Both the position numbers and the translations under genes were made by a program. A DNA stretch of 14,217 nucleotides from positions 1 through 14,217 of the forward strand of contig CADBNA010000268.1 in NCBI GenBank assembly GCA_902795835.1, given 5' to 3'. The notes under the pieces were generated by a model that was not told the origin of the DNA, did not search any database, and saw only the letters and a program-made list of their open reading frames with translations. Of the stretch, positions 1-7,963 are shown piece by piece; positions within the stretch are counted from its first letter, which is position 1, and each line of letters begins with the position of its first letter. This DNA comes from an uncultured Lachnospiraceae bacterium (GTDB lineage Bacteria > Bacillota_A > Clostridia > Lachnospirales > Lachnospiraceae).

Positions 1-2634
1 AAAAAGATGGTGGAAAAGCTCCAGCCGGAGGTATGGGACATCCTGGAGGATGTCATCAAAGAGCATCCGGTCATGCTGAACCGTGCTCCCACGCTGCATC
101 GTCTGGGCATCCAGGCCTTTGAGCCGATACTGGTAGAGGGCAAGGCTATTAAACTGCACCCGCTCGTCTGTACTGCCTTCAACGCAGACTTCGACGGAGA
201 CCAGATGGCCGTTCACCTGCCTCTTTCGGTTGAAGCGCAGGCTGAGTGCCGCTTTATGCTGCTGTCCCCGAACAACCTGTTAAAACCGTCAGACGGAGGA
301 CCGGTGGCCGTTCCGTCCCAGGATATGGTTCTGGGCATCTATTATCTGACACAGGAACGTCTCGACGACGATCTGGATCGTCTGGAGGACAAGGCGGACG
401 CCGAAGCGCAGCAGGATGCCAGGGACCTGCAGAGCAACCGCAATTATTTCAAAAATCTGGATGAAGCGATTCTGGCATATGAAAACCAGATGATCACGCT
501 GCAGAACAGGATTCACGTGCGCCGGGAAGGTACGGCGGCGGACGGCTCCCCGCTGTACCAGACTGTGACAACGACCCTGGGACGTCTCCTGTTCAATGAG
601 ATAATCCCGCAGGATCTGGGCTACGTAGACCGCACTGTCCCGGGTCAGGAGCTGCTTCCGGAAATAGACTTCATGGTTGCCAAGAAGCACCTGAAACAGA
701 TTCTGGAGCGGGTCATTGACATTCACGGCGCCACCAGAACTGCAGAGGTGCTGGACAATATCAAGGCAATGGGCTATCACTATTCGACCCGCGCCGGTAT
801 GACCGTTTCCATTTCGGATATGACCGTTCCGGCCGATAAACCGGCATTGCTGGCAGAGGCGGAAGAGACAGTCGAACGGATCACAAAGAACTACAAGCGC
901 GGCCTGATCACGGATGAAGAGCGTTATAAAGAGGTCGTGGAGACCTGGAAAGAGACGGATGACAAGCTGACAAAGGACCTGCTGGCCGGTCTCGACAAGT
1001 ATAACAACATCTTCATGATGGCTGATTCCGGCGCCCGTGGTTCCGACAAGCAGATCAAACAGCTTGCCGGCATGCGCGGCCTGATGGCAGATACCACCGG
1101 CCACACCATTGAGCTGCCGATTAAGTCCAATTTCCGGGAAGGCCTGGACGTTCTGGAATACTTTATGTCCGCTCACGGCGCCCGGAAGGGTCTGTCCGAT
1201 ACGGCTCTCCGTACAGCCGACTCGGGATATCTGACCAGGAGAATGGTCGATGTATCCCAGGAACTGATTATCCGGGAGACTGACTGTGCCGCAGACCGCG
1301 AAGAAATTCCCGGCATGTACGTGTATGCGCTGACAGAGGGCAAAGAGCAGATCGAAAGCCTGCAGGAGCGCATTACCGGCCGATTCTCCTGCTATGATAT
1401 TCATGACAGGGAGGGGAATCTCCTTGTAAAGGCCAACCAGATGATTACGTCACGCCGCGCGGCCAGAATCATTAACAGCGGTGTGGATGAAAACGGAGAG
1501 CCCCTGACAAGGGTTAAGATCCGGACTATCCTGACCTGCCGCTCCCATATGGGAATCTGCTCGAAGTGCTACGGCGCCAATATGGCCAGCGGAGAAGTGG
1601 TTCAGGTCGGTGAGTCTGTCGGTATTATTGCCGCCCAGTCCATCGGAGAGCCCGGCACGCAGCTTACCATGAGAACATTCCACACCGGCGGTGTTGCCGG
1701 CGGCGATATCACCCAGGGTCTTCCCCGTGTTGAGGAGCTGTTCGAGGCGCGGAAGCCGAAGGGACTTGCCATAATCACGGAGATCAAGGGTACGGCTACG
1801 ATCCGCGACACCAAGAAAAAACGGGAAATCATCGTAACCGATCAGGAAGAAGGCGTTTCCAAGACCTATCTGATTCCGTACGGTTCAAGAATTAAGGTGG
1901 CTGACGGAGATGAGCTTGCTGCCGGAGACGCTCTGACCGAGGGCTCTGTCAATCCGCATGATATTCTCAGAATCAAGGGCGTGACAGATGTTCAGGATTA
2001 TCTGCTCCGCGAAGTGCAGCGGGTTTACCGCCTGCAGGGCGTGGAAATCTGCGACAAGCACATCGAGGTGATTGTCCGCCAGATGCTGAAGAAGGTCAAG
2101 ATTGACGAGGGCGGCGACACCGGTTATCTGCCGGGCAGAATGATCGATTACCTGGATTATCTGGAGATGAATGAAAAGATGGAGGCCGAAGGTCTGCGCA
2201 AGGCTGAAGGAAAGCGTATCCTTCTGGGCATCACCAAGGCTTCTCTGGCCACGGATTCCTTCCTGTCCGCGGCATCTTTCCAGGAGACGACCCGGGTACT
2301 GACAGATGCCGCCATCAAGGGCAAGGTCGACCATCTGATCGGACTGAAAGAGAATGTCATCATCGGCAAACTGATTCCTGCGGGAACCGGCATGAAGTAT
2401 TACAGCAGTCTGGAGCTGGATACGGACGGATCGGAACTGCTCGCCCGGGCTTCGGCAGCACAGAAGAACATCGGGCCGGATGGTTTGCAGGAACAGGAGG
2501 ATTCCGAAGACAGCGAAGAGACGGATGGAGAATTCTATGAGAATGATGCCGAAGAGGCAGACGAAATCGTCCCTGAGACAGAATCCGTAGAAGAACCTGC
2601 AGAGACAGATGATCTGCCGGATGATGAGGAATGA
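1..2634 (+). CDS. rpoC: DNA-directed RNA polymerase subunit beta' (5' truncated)
   Basis: This is the C-terminal 877 codons of the RNA polymerase beta' subunit. The frame is open through base 1, so the true start lies outside the window; the ATG at base 7 is internal. The catalytic magnesium-binding motif NADFDGDQ lies at bases 181-204, with three Asp residues that coordinate the active-site metal. One zinc site is formed by Cys at 1285, 1537, 1558 and 1567 (the last three in a [11 protein letters not shown] arrangement). The trigger-loop region MRTFHTGG begins at 1669. The protein ends in an acidic tail of about 55 residues rich in Glu and Asp (about 2470-2631). Full-length family members are near 1200 residues, so roughly the first quarter to third is missing. 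rpoB would be expected just upstream. A strong hairpin terminator follows 25 bases after the stop. Confidence 0.98.
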   Translation, partial: KKMVEKLQPEVWDILEDVIKEHPVMLNRAPTLHRLGIQAFEPILVEGKAIKLHPLVCTAFNADFDGDQMAVHLPLSVEAQAECRFMLLSPNNLLKPSDGGPVAVPSQDMVLGIYYLTQERLDDDLDRLEDKADAEAQQDARDLQSNRNYFKNLDEAILAYENQMITLQNRIHVRREGTAADGSPLYQTVTTTLGRLLFNEIIPQDLGYVDRTVPGQELLPEIDFMVAKKHLKQILERVIDIHGATRTAEVLDNIKAMGYHYSTRAGMTVSISDMTVPADKPALLAEAEETVERITKNYKRGLITDEERYKEVVETWKETDDKLTKDLLAGLDKYNNIFMMADSGARGSDKQIKQLAGMRGLMADTTGHTIELPIKSNFREGLDVLEYFMSAHGARKGLSDTALRTADSGYLTRRMVDVSQELIIRETDCAADREEIPGMYVYALTEGKEQIESLQERITGRFSCYDIHDREGNLLVKANQMITSRRAARIINSGVDENGEPLTRVKIRTILTCRSHMGICSKCYGANMASGEVVQVGESVGIIAAQSIGEPGTQLTMRTFHTGGVAGGDITQGLPRVEELFEARKPKGLAIITEIKGTATIRDTKKKREIIVTDQEEGVSKTYLIPYGSRIKVADGDELAAGDALTEGSVNPHDILRIKGVTDVQDYLLREVQRVYRLQGVEICDKHIEVIVRQMLKKVKIDEGGDTGYLPGRMIDYLDYLEMNEKMEAEGLRKAEGKRILLGITKASLATDSFLSAASFQETTRVLTDAAIKGKVDHLIGLKENVIIGKLIPAGTGMKYYSSLELDTDGSELLARASAAQKNIGPDGLQEQEDSEDSEETDGEFYENDAEEADEIVPETESVEEPAETDDLPDDEE

Positions 2635-2658
2635 CCTGAAAAAATAGAGTAATAACAG

Positions 2659-2690
2659 GACCCGCCGGGAGACCGGCGGGTCGCTTTATT
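2659..2690 (+). terminator. Intrinsic terminator of rpoC, probably shared with typA
   Basis: A perfect 10-base-pair G+C-rich stem (2659-2668 with 2673-2682) closes a GAGA tetraloop. On the plus strand it is followed by GCTTTATTTT. It lies between the convergent stops of rpoC (2634) and typA (2693). On the minus strand the stem is followed by a looser T-rich run, so it may also stop typA transcription; that direction is less certain. Confidence 0.92.
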
Positions 2691-2692
2691 TT

Positions 2693-4525
2693 CTATTTCT
2701 GGCTCATTGCCTCGCGCTTGCGCAGACGGGAATCCAGCTGCCTCTTGCGGATGCGGAGACTCTTTGGCGTGACCTCCAGAAGCTCATCCCGGTCTATGAA
2801 CTCAAGTGCCTCCTCCAGAGAAAGTTTTTTCGGGGTTGTCAGCGTAAGGGCTTCATCTGCAGAGGAAGAACGGGTATTTGTCAGATGCTTGGTCTTGCAG
2901 ATGTTCAGTTCGATGTCTTCTGTTTTGCCGCTTTCCCCTATGACCATGCCGGCATAGACCCGCTCGCCGGGCCCGATAAACAGGGTGCCCCGCTGCTGCG
3001 CGGAAAACAGGCCGTATGTAACGGACTCGCCTGCCTCAAAGGCAATCAGGGAACCCTGCTTCCGGAAGGTAATGTCGCCCTTGTAGGGAACATAATCTTC
3101 AAACACGGTATTCAGCACGCCGGTTCCCTTTGTCATGGTGAGAAAACCGCCCCGATACCCGATCAGACCCCGGGAAGGAATGTTGAACTCCAGACGGGTC
3201 ATGCCGTCTTCTCCCACGCTCATTCCCTGCAGTTCGCCTTTTCTCTCGCTGAGACTCTGGATCACGGCTCCGGAATATTCATCCGGAACATCAACATAGG
3301 CAAGTTCCAGCGGCTCCAGCCGGCGGCCGCGATCATCTGTTTTATAGATGACCTCCGCCTTGCTTACGGCAAATTCATATCCCTCGCGGCGCATGCTTTC
3401 AATCAGGACGGACAGATGCAGCTCGCCTCTGCCGGAGACCTTGAAGCAGTCAGGAGAGTCCGTTTCCTCCACACGCAGGCTGACATCCGTATTCAGCTCC
3501 CGGAACAGGCGGTCGCGGAGATGCCGTGAGGTAACATAGGTGCCCTCCTGCCCGGCCAGCGGAGAATCATTCACCAGGAAATTCATGGAGATCGTCGGCT
3601 CCGAGATTTTCTGGAAGGGAATCGGTTCCGGGTTTTCCGGGTCACAGAGCGTGTCCCCGATCCGGAGATCCTGAATGCCGGAGATGGCAACGATCTCACC
3701 GACGGAAGCCTCGCTGACATCGACTTTTTTCAGTCCGTCAAAGACATACAGCTTGCTGATTTTCACCTTCTTCCGGACACTGGTGTCATGATGATTCATC
3801 AGGAGTACTTCCTGATTCAGCGCCACATGGCCGTTGTCAATCTTTCCGACGCCGATCCTGCCCACATATTCGTTATAATCTATGGTACTGATCAGCATCT
3901 GCGTTCCTGCATCCGGATCTCCGCAGGGAGCGGGGATATCCCGGAGGATCGCTTCGAACAGAGGTGTCATATCCTTCGGCTCGTCTCCGAGAGAAGCCAG
4001 CGCGTAACCCTCGCGGGCAGTCGCGTACAGGAACGGGGCATCCAGCTGCTCATCACTGGCGCCCATGTCCATGAGAAGCTCCAGAACCTCATCCTCCACC
4101 TCTTCCGGCCTTGCATTGGGACGGTCGATTTTGTTAATGCAGACAATGACCTTAAGATCCAGCTCCAGGGCTTTCTGGAGTACAAACCTTGTCTGCGGCA
4201 TCGGGCCTTCGAAGGCGTCAACCAGAAGTATTACGCCGTTTACCATCTTGAGCACCCGCTCTACCTCACCGCCGAAATCGGCATGGCCGGGCGTATCAAT
4301 GATGTTGATTTTTACACCGTTATAGGTAACGGCCGTATTTTTGGACAGAATGGTAATGCCGCGCTCTCTCTCAAGATCGCCGGAGTCCATGACGCGCTCC
4401 TGCACATCCTGATTGGCCCGGAATACGCCGCTCTGGCGAAGAAGCTTGTCTACAAGCGTGGTCTTGCCGTGATCGACATGCGCTATAATGGCTACGTTTC
4501 TGATGTCAGTTCGAGTAATCTGCAT
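2693..4525 (-). CDS. typA: Ribosome-binding translational GTPase TypA/BipA
   Basis: This 610-residue protein is a translation-factor-type GTPase of the TypA/BipA family, which binds the 70S ribosome and helps 50S assembly and stress or cold adaptation. The GTPase motifs are all visible: G1 AHVDHGKTTL at residues 15-24, G2 RGIT at 55-58, G3 DTPGH at 77-81 and G4 NKID at 131-134. The EF-G-like domains follow, with the family-typical stretch SRGLIGYRGGFLTMTKG near residues 450-470 and a basic C-terminus. The length matches the usual 605-615. The ATG at 4525 has a good ribosome binding site (AGGAGAG, minus strand, at 4537-4531). The gene is convergent with rpoC and divergent from dapA, and appears to be transcribed alone. 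Confidence 0.97.
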   Translation of the reverse strand: MQITRTDIRNVAIIAHVDHGKTTLVDKLLRQSGVFRANQDVQERVMDSGDLERERGITILSKNTAVTYNGVKINIIDTPGHADFGGEVERVLKMVNGVILLVDAFEGPMPQTRFVLQKALELDLKVIVCINKIDRPNARPEEVEDEVLELLMDMGASDEQLDAPFLYATAREGYALASLGDEPKDMTPLFEAILRDIPAPCGDPDAGTQMLISTIDYNEYVGRIGVGKIDNGHVALNQEVLLMNHHDTSVRKKVKISKLYVFDGLKKVDVSEASVGEIVAISGIQDLRIGDTLCDPENPEPIPFQKISEPTISMNFLVNDSPLAGQEGTYVTSRHLRDRLFRELNTDVSLRVEETDSPDCFKVSGRGELHLSVLIESMRREGYEFAVSKAEVIYKTDDRGRRLEPLELAYVDVPDEYSGAVIQSLSERKGELQGMSVGEDGMTRLEFNIPSRGLIGYRGGFLTMTKGTGVLNTVFEDYVPYKGDITFRKQGSLIAFEAGESVTYGLFSAQQRGTLFIGPGERVYAGMVIGESGKTEDIELNICKTKHLTNTRSSSADEALTLTTPKKLSLEEALEFIDRDELLEVTPKSLRIRKRQLDSRLRKREAMSQK

Positions 4526-4538
4526 ATAAACTCTCCTG

Positions 4539-4572
4539 CCGCTGCAGAGATCCGGAAGCTGTCCGGCAGCGG
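4539..4572 (-). promoter_or_regulatory. Possible structured leader next to the typA ribosome binding site
   Basis: In the typA 5' untranslated region the minus strand can form an outer 7-base-pair stem, CCGCTGC (4572-4566) with GCAGCGG (4545-4539), around a small inner CCGG/CCGG pairing. The 3' end of the stem is one base from the Shine-Dalgarno sequence at 4537-4531. It could affect translation start, but it could equally be chance in G+C-rich DNA. No known riboswitch class is recognised. Confidence 0.3.
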
Positions 4573-4605
4573 TGCTTTAACAGTATGATTTCAAACAACC
4601 ATGCA

Positions 4606-4634
4606 AGTATAGCACATTCTTCGGAGGAGGGAAA
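4606..4634 (-). promoter_or_regulatory. Candidate typA promoter (extended -10)
   Basis: On the minus strand TATACT (4611-4606) is preceded by TG one base upstream, giving an extended -10 element (TGCTATACT). A poor -35 match, TTTCCC (4634-4629), sits 17 bases upstream. Transcription would start near 4598 and give a leader of about 70 bases. The assignment rests on the -10 and on the position in front of typA. Confidence 0.45.
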
Positions 4635-4658
4635 GGGGGGAGTCCCTCCCTGCCGGCC

Positions 4659-4687
4659 TTGACAGAAAAAGACTGCCATGCTATAGT
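4659..4687 (+). promoter_or_regulatory. Sigma-A promoter of the dapAB riboswitch leader
   Basis: A consensus -35 TTGACA (4659-4664) is separated by exactly 17 bases from the -10 TATAGT (4682-4687), which matches consensus at five of six positions. The predicted start near 4694 lies just before the lysine aptamer, so the riboswitch would form the very 5' end of the dapA-dapB transcript. This is a strong constitutive-looking promoter, as expected when control is by termination within the leader. Confidence 0.88.
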
Positions 4688-4698
4688 CTCACTATTGA

Positions 4699-4970
4699 GA
4701 TAGAGGTTGCGCGGGTCATCAGTACACTGCCGGATGCAGCGGCTGCAGGAGATGTCAGTGGAAAGGGAGACGCGCCGAAGGAGCCGCCCGGCCGCAGGCG
4801 CGGGTCCTGGGGCCGGGCCGAACAGGTCCGGAACTGTCATCGGCAGATGGAGCGCTATCCGGATACAAAGCAGAGCCCGGCCCGACTGTACAGGGCCGTT
4901 TGCGGGGCCTGCCGCGTATCCTTCAGAGGATGGTGATGAGCTCCGTTTTGCGGAAGCTCTCTTTTATTTT
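4699..4970 (+). promoter_or_regulatory. Lysine riboswitch (L-box) with expression platform
   Basis: The aptamer spans 4699-4859. Its hallmarks are GATAGAGGTTGCGC at the 5' side, the P2 turn element AGTA (4721-4724) facing GGAAAGG (4760-4766), the conserved GCGCCGAAGG near 4772-4781, and the 3' closing segment GGAGCGCTATC. Helices I can draw: P1 4699-4703/4855-4859, P2 base 4709-4713/4771-4775, P3 4786-4793/4811-4818, P4 4822-4825/4834-4837 and P5 4838-4841/4846-4849. The platform holds a terminator (4938-4970). A competing antiterminator pairs 4849-4853 with 4940-4944 and 4855-4860 with 4928-4933. Because the antiterminator uses the 3' strand of P1, lysine binding should favour termination. 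The target is dapA, the classic lysine-pathway gene. Family identification is by recognised consensus; the folding is by eye. Confidence 0.95.
4938..4970 (+). terminator. Regulated terminator of the lysine riboswitch
   Basis: GAGCTCCG (4938-4945) pairs with CGG and AGCTC (4951-4953, 4955-4959), with one bulged A and a TTTTG loop. A T-rich tract, TCTTTTATTTT (4960-4970), follows. It lies 68 bases before the dapA start. Its 5' arm includes GCTCC (4940-4944), which can instead pair with the aptamer's GGAGC at 4849-4853, the basis of the switch. Confidence 0.88.
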
Positions 4971-5037
4971 CCGGGAATTGCAGCCGTAATGCTGCACAGT
5001 TAAAATGAACGCGCAGTTTTGCAAGGAGGAATAAGGT

Positions 5038-5928
5038 ATGGCCATTTTTAAAGGCTCCGGCGTAGCGATTGTCACACCGTTTCATGAGGACGAGTCCGTC
5101 AATTATGAGAAGCTGGACGAACTGCTGGAGTGGCAGATCCGTGAAGGAACCGATGCCATCATTATCTGCGGAACGACTGGAGAATCCGCATGTCTGAGCG
5201 AGAAGGAACATCTGGATGTGATCCGTCATTGTGTGGAGACGGTAAACGGCAGGCTTCCGGTCATTGCCGGCACGGGATCCAACTGCACGAGTACAGCCGT
5301 AGAAATGTCAAAAGAGGCTGACAGCTATGGCGTGGACGGTCTTCTTGTGGTGACGCCTTACTACAACAAGGCCACCCAGAAAGGCCTGATCAGGCACTAT
5401 ACACGGATCGCGGAAGCGGTGACAAAGCCGATCATCATGTACAATGTGCCTTCCCGGACCGGATGCAATATCGCACCGGAGACGGCGGCGTATCTTGCTG
5501 TAAATGTGGAGAATATCCGCGGCATCAAAGCAGCCAGCGGCAGCCTGTCTCAGATTGCGAGAACCATGAACCTGGCCGGTGACGCCCTGGAGTTCTATTC
5601 CGGCAATGATGACCAGGTTATTCCGATCATGTCTCTGGGCGGGTACGGCGTGATTTCCGTACTGGCGAATATTGCCCCGCGGTTTACACATGATATGACG
5701 ATGAAAGCGCTGGAAGGAGATTTTGCCGGGGCTGCAAAGATGCAGCTGAAAGCTGTTCCGCTGATTGACGCTCTCTTCTGTGAGGTCAACCCGATCCCGG
5801 TGAAGACGGCGCTGAATCTGATGGGCAGGGAGGCCGGCCCGTTCCGCGGACCGATGTGCGAGATGGATCCGAAAAATGAGGCTGTGCTGCGGCAGGCCAT
5901 GACCGAATTCGGAATTGAACTGAGCTGA
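5038..5928 (+). CDS. dapA: 4-hydroxy-tetrahydrodipicolinate synthase
   Basis: DapA condenses pyruvate with aspartate semialdehyde, the first step of the diaminopimelate/lysine branch. It is a cytoplasmic TIM-barrel enzyme of the N-acetylneuraminate lyase family. At 296 residues it has the normal length. Key residues are present: the GTTGES motif at 45-50 (the Thr pair that relays protons), Tyr109 in the TPYYN segment, Tyr135 and Arg140 in YNVPSRTG, and the Schiff-base Lys164 in GIKAASG. The ATG at 5038 has a strong AAGGAGGA site seven bases upstream. It is preceded by a lysine riboswitch and followed 32 bases later by dapB, so the two form a lysine-repressed operon. Confidence 0.98.
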   Translation: MAIFKGSGVAIVTPFHEDESVNYEKLDELLEWQIREGTDAIIICGTTGESACLSEKEHLDVIRHCVETVNGRLPVIAGTGSNCTSTAVEMSKEADSYGVDGLLVVTPYYNKATQKGLIRHYTRIAEAVTKPIIMYNVPSRTGCNIAPETAAYLAVNVENIRGIKAASGSLSQIARTMNLAGDALEFYSGNDDQVIPIMSLGGYGVISVLANIAPRFTHDMTMKALEGDFAGAAKMQLKAVPLIDALFCEVNPIPVKTALNLMGREAGPFRGPMCEMDPKNEAVLRQAMTEFGIELS

Positions 5929-5960
5929 CAGAAACCAGAACACAGGAAAGAGGAATCATT

Positions 5961-6713
5961 ATGATCAACATAATTCTCAGCGGCTGCTGCGGATACATGG
6001 GAAGAGTACTGACGGAGATGATTGCGGCGGAACCGGATATGCAGGTGACGGCCGGCATCGACCTTGTAAAAAAGGGTGACCCGGGTTACCCTGTTTTCAG
6101 CGATCCGTCGGCCTGCGACGTGCCTGCGGATGTCATGATCGATTTTTCCAATTTCCGGGCAGTGGACGGCCTGCTGGATTTCTGCGTGAAAAAAGAGCTG
6201 CCGCTTGTCCTGTGCACCACGGGCCTGACGGAGGAGCAGCTGGAGAAGGTGCAGGAAGACAGCAGAAAAATTGCGATCCTGCGTTCCGCCAATATGTCCG
6301 TGGGCGTCAACCTGCTGATGAAGCTGCTGAAAGAAGCTGCGGCGAAGCTTGCGCCTGCCGGCTTTGACATGGAAATCGTGGAGAAGCACCACAACCGCAA
6401 AATCGACGCGCCCAGCGGTACAGCCATTGCCCTGGGAGAGAGCATGAATGAAGCGCTGGGCGGGGAATATCATTTTGTTTACGACCGCAGCGAGCGCCAT
6501 GAGAAGCGCGATGCGAAGGAGATCGGTATTTCCGCTGTCCGCGGCGGCACCATCGTCGGTGAGCATGAGATCATTTTCGCCGGACAGGATGAGGTGATCA
6601 CCTTTAAACACACGGCATTTTCGCGCGCCCTGTTTGCAAAAGGCGCTGTAGAAGCCGCAAAATACCTGGCCGGAAAACCTGCCGGTCTGTATGACATGTC
6701 ACAGCTCATATAA
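5961..6713 (+). CDS. dapB: 4-hydroxy-tetrahydrodipicolinate reductase
   Basis: DapB reduces the DapA product with NAD(P)H to tetrahydrodipicolinate. The 250-residue protein starts with a Rossmann nucleotide-binding loop, GCCGYMG at residues 8-14. The catalytic and substrate-binding block EKHHNRKIDAPSGTA at 141-155 contains the His pair and Lys expected for proton transfer and the SGT that holds the substrate. The Rossmann part and the C-terminal tetramerisation part are both complete. The ATG at 5961 follows an AGGAAAGAGGA Shine-Dalgarno region. It is the second gene of the riboswitch-controlled operon. The end is unusual: its last 8 bases overlap the end of the oppositely transcribed prs, leaving no room for a terminator outside coding DNA. 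Confidence 0.97.
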   Translation: MINIILSGCCGYMGRVLTEMIAAEPDMQVTAGIDLVKKGDPGYPVFSDPSACDVPADVMIDFSNFRAVDGLLDFCVKKELPLVLCTTGLTEEQLEKVQEDSRKIAILRSANMSVGVNLLMKLLKEAAAKLAPAGFDMEIVEKHHNRKIDAPSGTAIALGESMNEALGGEYHFVYDRSERHEKRDAKEIGISAVRGGTIVGEHEIIFAGQDEVITFKHTAFSRALFAKGAVEAAKYLAGKPAGLYDMSQLI

Positions 6714-7890
6714 TCTCATGAATATTAAACTTCCGGATCACCTTCTGGATGCGGTCTGACGGATCCAGGAGACTGCTGATGGAAGTATCATGATTCAGCG
6801 TATCAATGATCAGGGCAATGTATTTGCTCATGTCGCAGCTGATATAATAGGGCTTTTCCAGCAGCTCCGGCGTCTGATAGACCAGATTTGTGGTGACGAG
6901 CTTGTGGAAAAAACCCTTCTCATAAGCCCGGTCAAATTTTTCAAGTCCGTTGGTAAACAGCCCGAAGGTGGTGCAGATGTACACCTTGCGGGCTCCCTTT
7001 TTCTTCAGCAGCCAGGCCACTTCAATCACACTGTCGCCCGAAGAGATCATGTCATCGACAATGATCATGTCCTTGCCTTCCACATCGGATCCCAGGTATT
7101 CATGGGCAACGATCGGGTTCCGCCCGTCGATGATGGTGGAATAATCACGTCTCTTGTAAAGCATTCCCATGTCTACGCCGAGATTGTTGGCAATGTAGAT
7201 TGCGCGGCTCATGCCGCCCTCATCCGGGCTGATGACCATCAGGTGCTGCGGGTCAATCTTCATGTCGCTGTCTGCGTGGCGAAGGATGTTCTTTATGAAC
7301 TGGTAGGCAGGCTGGACGGTTTCAAATCCGTGAAGCGGGATCGCGTTCTGAACTCTGGGATCGTGGGCGTCGAAGGTGATGATATTGTCTACGCCCATGG
7401 ACACCAGCTCCTGGAGAGCAATGGCACAGTCCAGAGATTCACGGCCGGAGCGCTTGTGCTGGCGGCTCTCATACAGAAACGGCATAATCACGTTGATCCT
7501 GCGGGCCTTGCCGCCGATGGAGGCAATGATCCGTTTCAGATCCTGATAGTGGTCATCCGGCGACATGCGGTTTTTATGGCCGCACAGAGAGTAGGTAAGG
7601 GAATAATTGCAGACATCCACGAGAATGTAGATGTCGTCCCCCCGGACAGATTCCTGAACAATGCCCTTGGCCTCGCCTGAACCGAAACGCGGCACACTGG
7701 AAGGAATGATGTAGGTATCCCGCTCATAGCCTTCCACCGTCAGAGAAGTCTTGTGATCGGATTCTCTCTCCCTGCGCCACTGCACCAGATAATCATCGAC
7801 CTTAACTCCCATCTGGGCGCAGCTGGCCATGGGAATAATGCCGAGGCGGCCTACCGGTATGGAATCATAGTAATTGGAATTCGCAGTCAT
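6706..7890 (-). CDS. prs: Ribose-phosphate pyrophosphokinase, divergent long form
   Basis: PRPP synthetase makes 5-phosphoribosyl 1-diphosphate from ribose 5-phosphate and ATP for nucleotide, histidine and tryptophan synthesis. The PRPP-binding loop IIVDDMISSGDS is at residues 266-277. Other recognisable blocks are RFGSGE (68-73, replacing the usual FSDGE), ESRQHKR (141-147, replacing ARQDRK), FDAHDPRVQ (163-171), SPDEGG (221-226) and KRRD (246-249). At 394 residues it is much longer than the usual 310-320. The extra length lies partly in an N-terminal extension of roughly 30 residues and partly in inserts. The ATG at 7890 has AGGAGAG eight bases upstream. It is downstream of the helicase loader on the same strand and convergent with dapB. 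Identity as a PRPP synthetase-family protein is firm; full activity of this variant is inferred. Confidence 0.9.
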   Translation of the reverse strand: MTANSNYYDSIPVGRLGIIPMASCAQMGVKVDDYLVQWRRERESDHKTSLTVEGYERDTYIIPSSVPRFGSGEAKGIVQESVRGDDIYILVDVCNYSLTYSLCGHKNRMSPDDHYQDLKRIIASIGGKARRINVIMPFLYESRQHKRSGRESLDCAIALQELVSMGVDNIITFDAHDPRVQNAIPLHGFETVQPAYQFIKNILRHADSDMKIDPQHLMVISPDEGGMSRAIYIANNLGVDMGMLYKRRDYSTIIDGRNPIVAHEYLGSDVEGKDMIIVDDMISSGDSVIEVAWLLKKKGARKVYICTTFGLFTNGLEKFDRAYEKGFFHKLVTTNLVYQTPELLEKPYYISCDMSKYIALIIDTLNHDTSISSLLDPSDRIQKVIRKFNIHEII

Positions 7891-7904
7891 TATGAATTCT
7901 CTCC

Positions 7905-7921
7905 TGTCTGTTTTTCAGACA
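7905..7921 (-). promoter_or_regulatory. Hairpin abutting the prs ribosome binding site
   Basis: A perfect 6-base-pair stem, TGTCTG with CAGACA around a five-A loop (minus strand), ends directly at the GGAGAG Shine-Dalgarno sequence of prs. No T-run follows on the minus strand, so it is not a normal terminator for the upstream gene. A role in translation or mRNA stability is only a possibility. Confidence 0.3.
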
Positions 7922-7963
7922 CTGCAGCAAAACAGCCTGCACGGGCCGGTTCGCAGCGGCGTC

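Noticed and set aside
289..1404. Long open frame (371 codons) on the minus strand opposite rpoC
   Set aside because: It lies wholly inside the well-conserved rpoC coding region and its product resembles no family I know; it is a shadow frame in G+C-rich coding DNA.
3788..4588. 266-codon plus-strand open frame opposite typA
   Set aside because: A mirror of the conserved GTPase coding sequence; no independent coding signal.
4577..4840. 87-codon minus-strand open frame upstream of typA
   Set aside because: It runs across the riboswitch and the dapA promoter, with no ribosome binding site or family resemblance.
4707..5003. 98-codon open frame in the dapA leader
   Set aside because: It covers the lysine aptamer and terminator, whose RNA structure explains the sequence; its composition is not protein-like.
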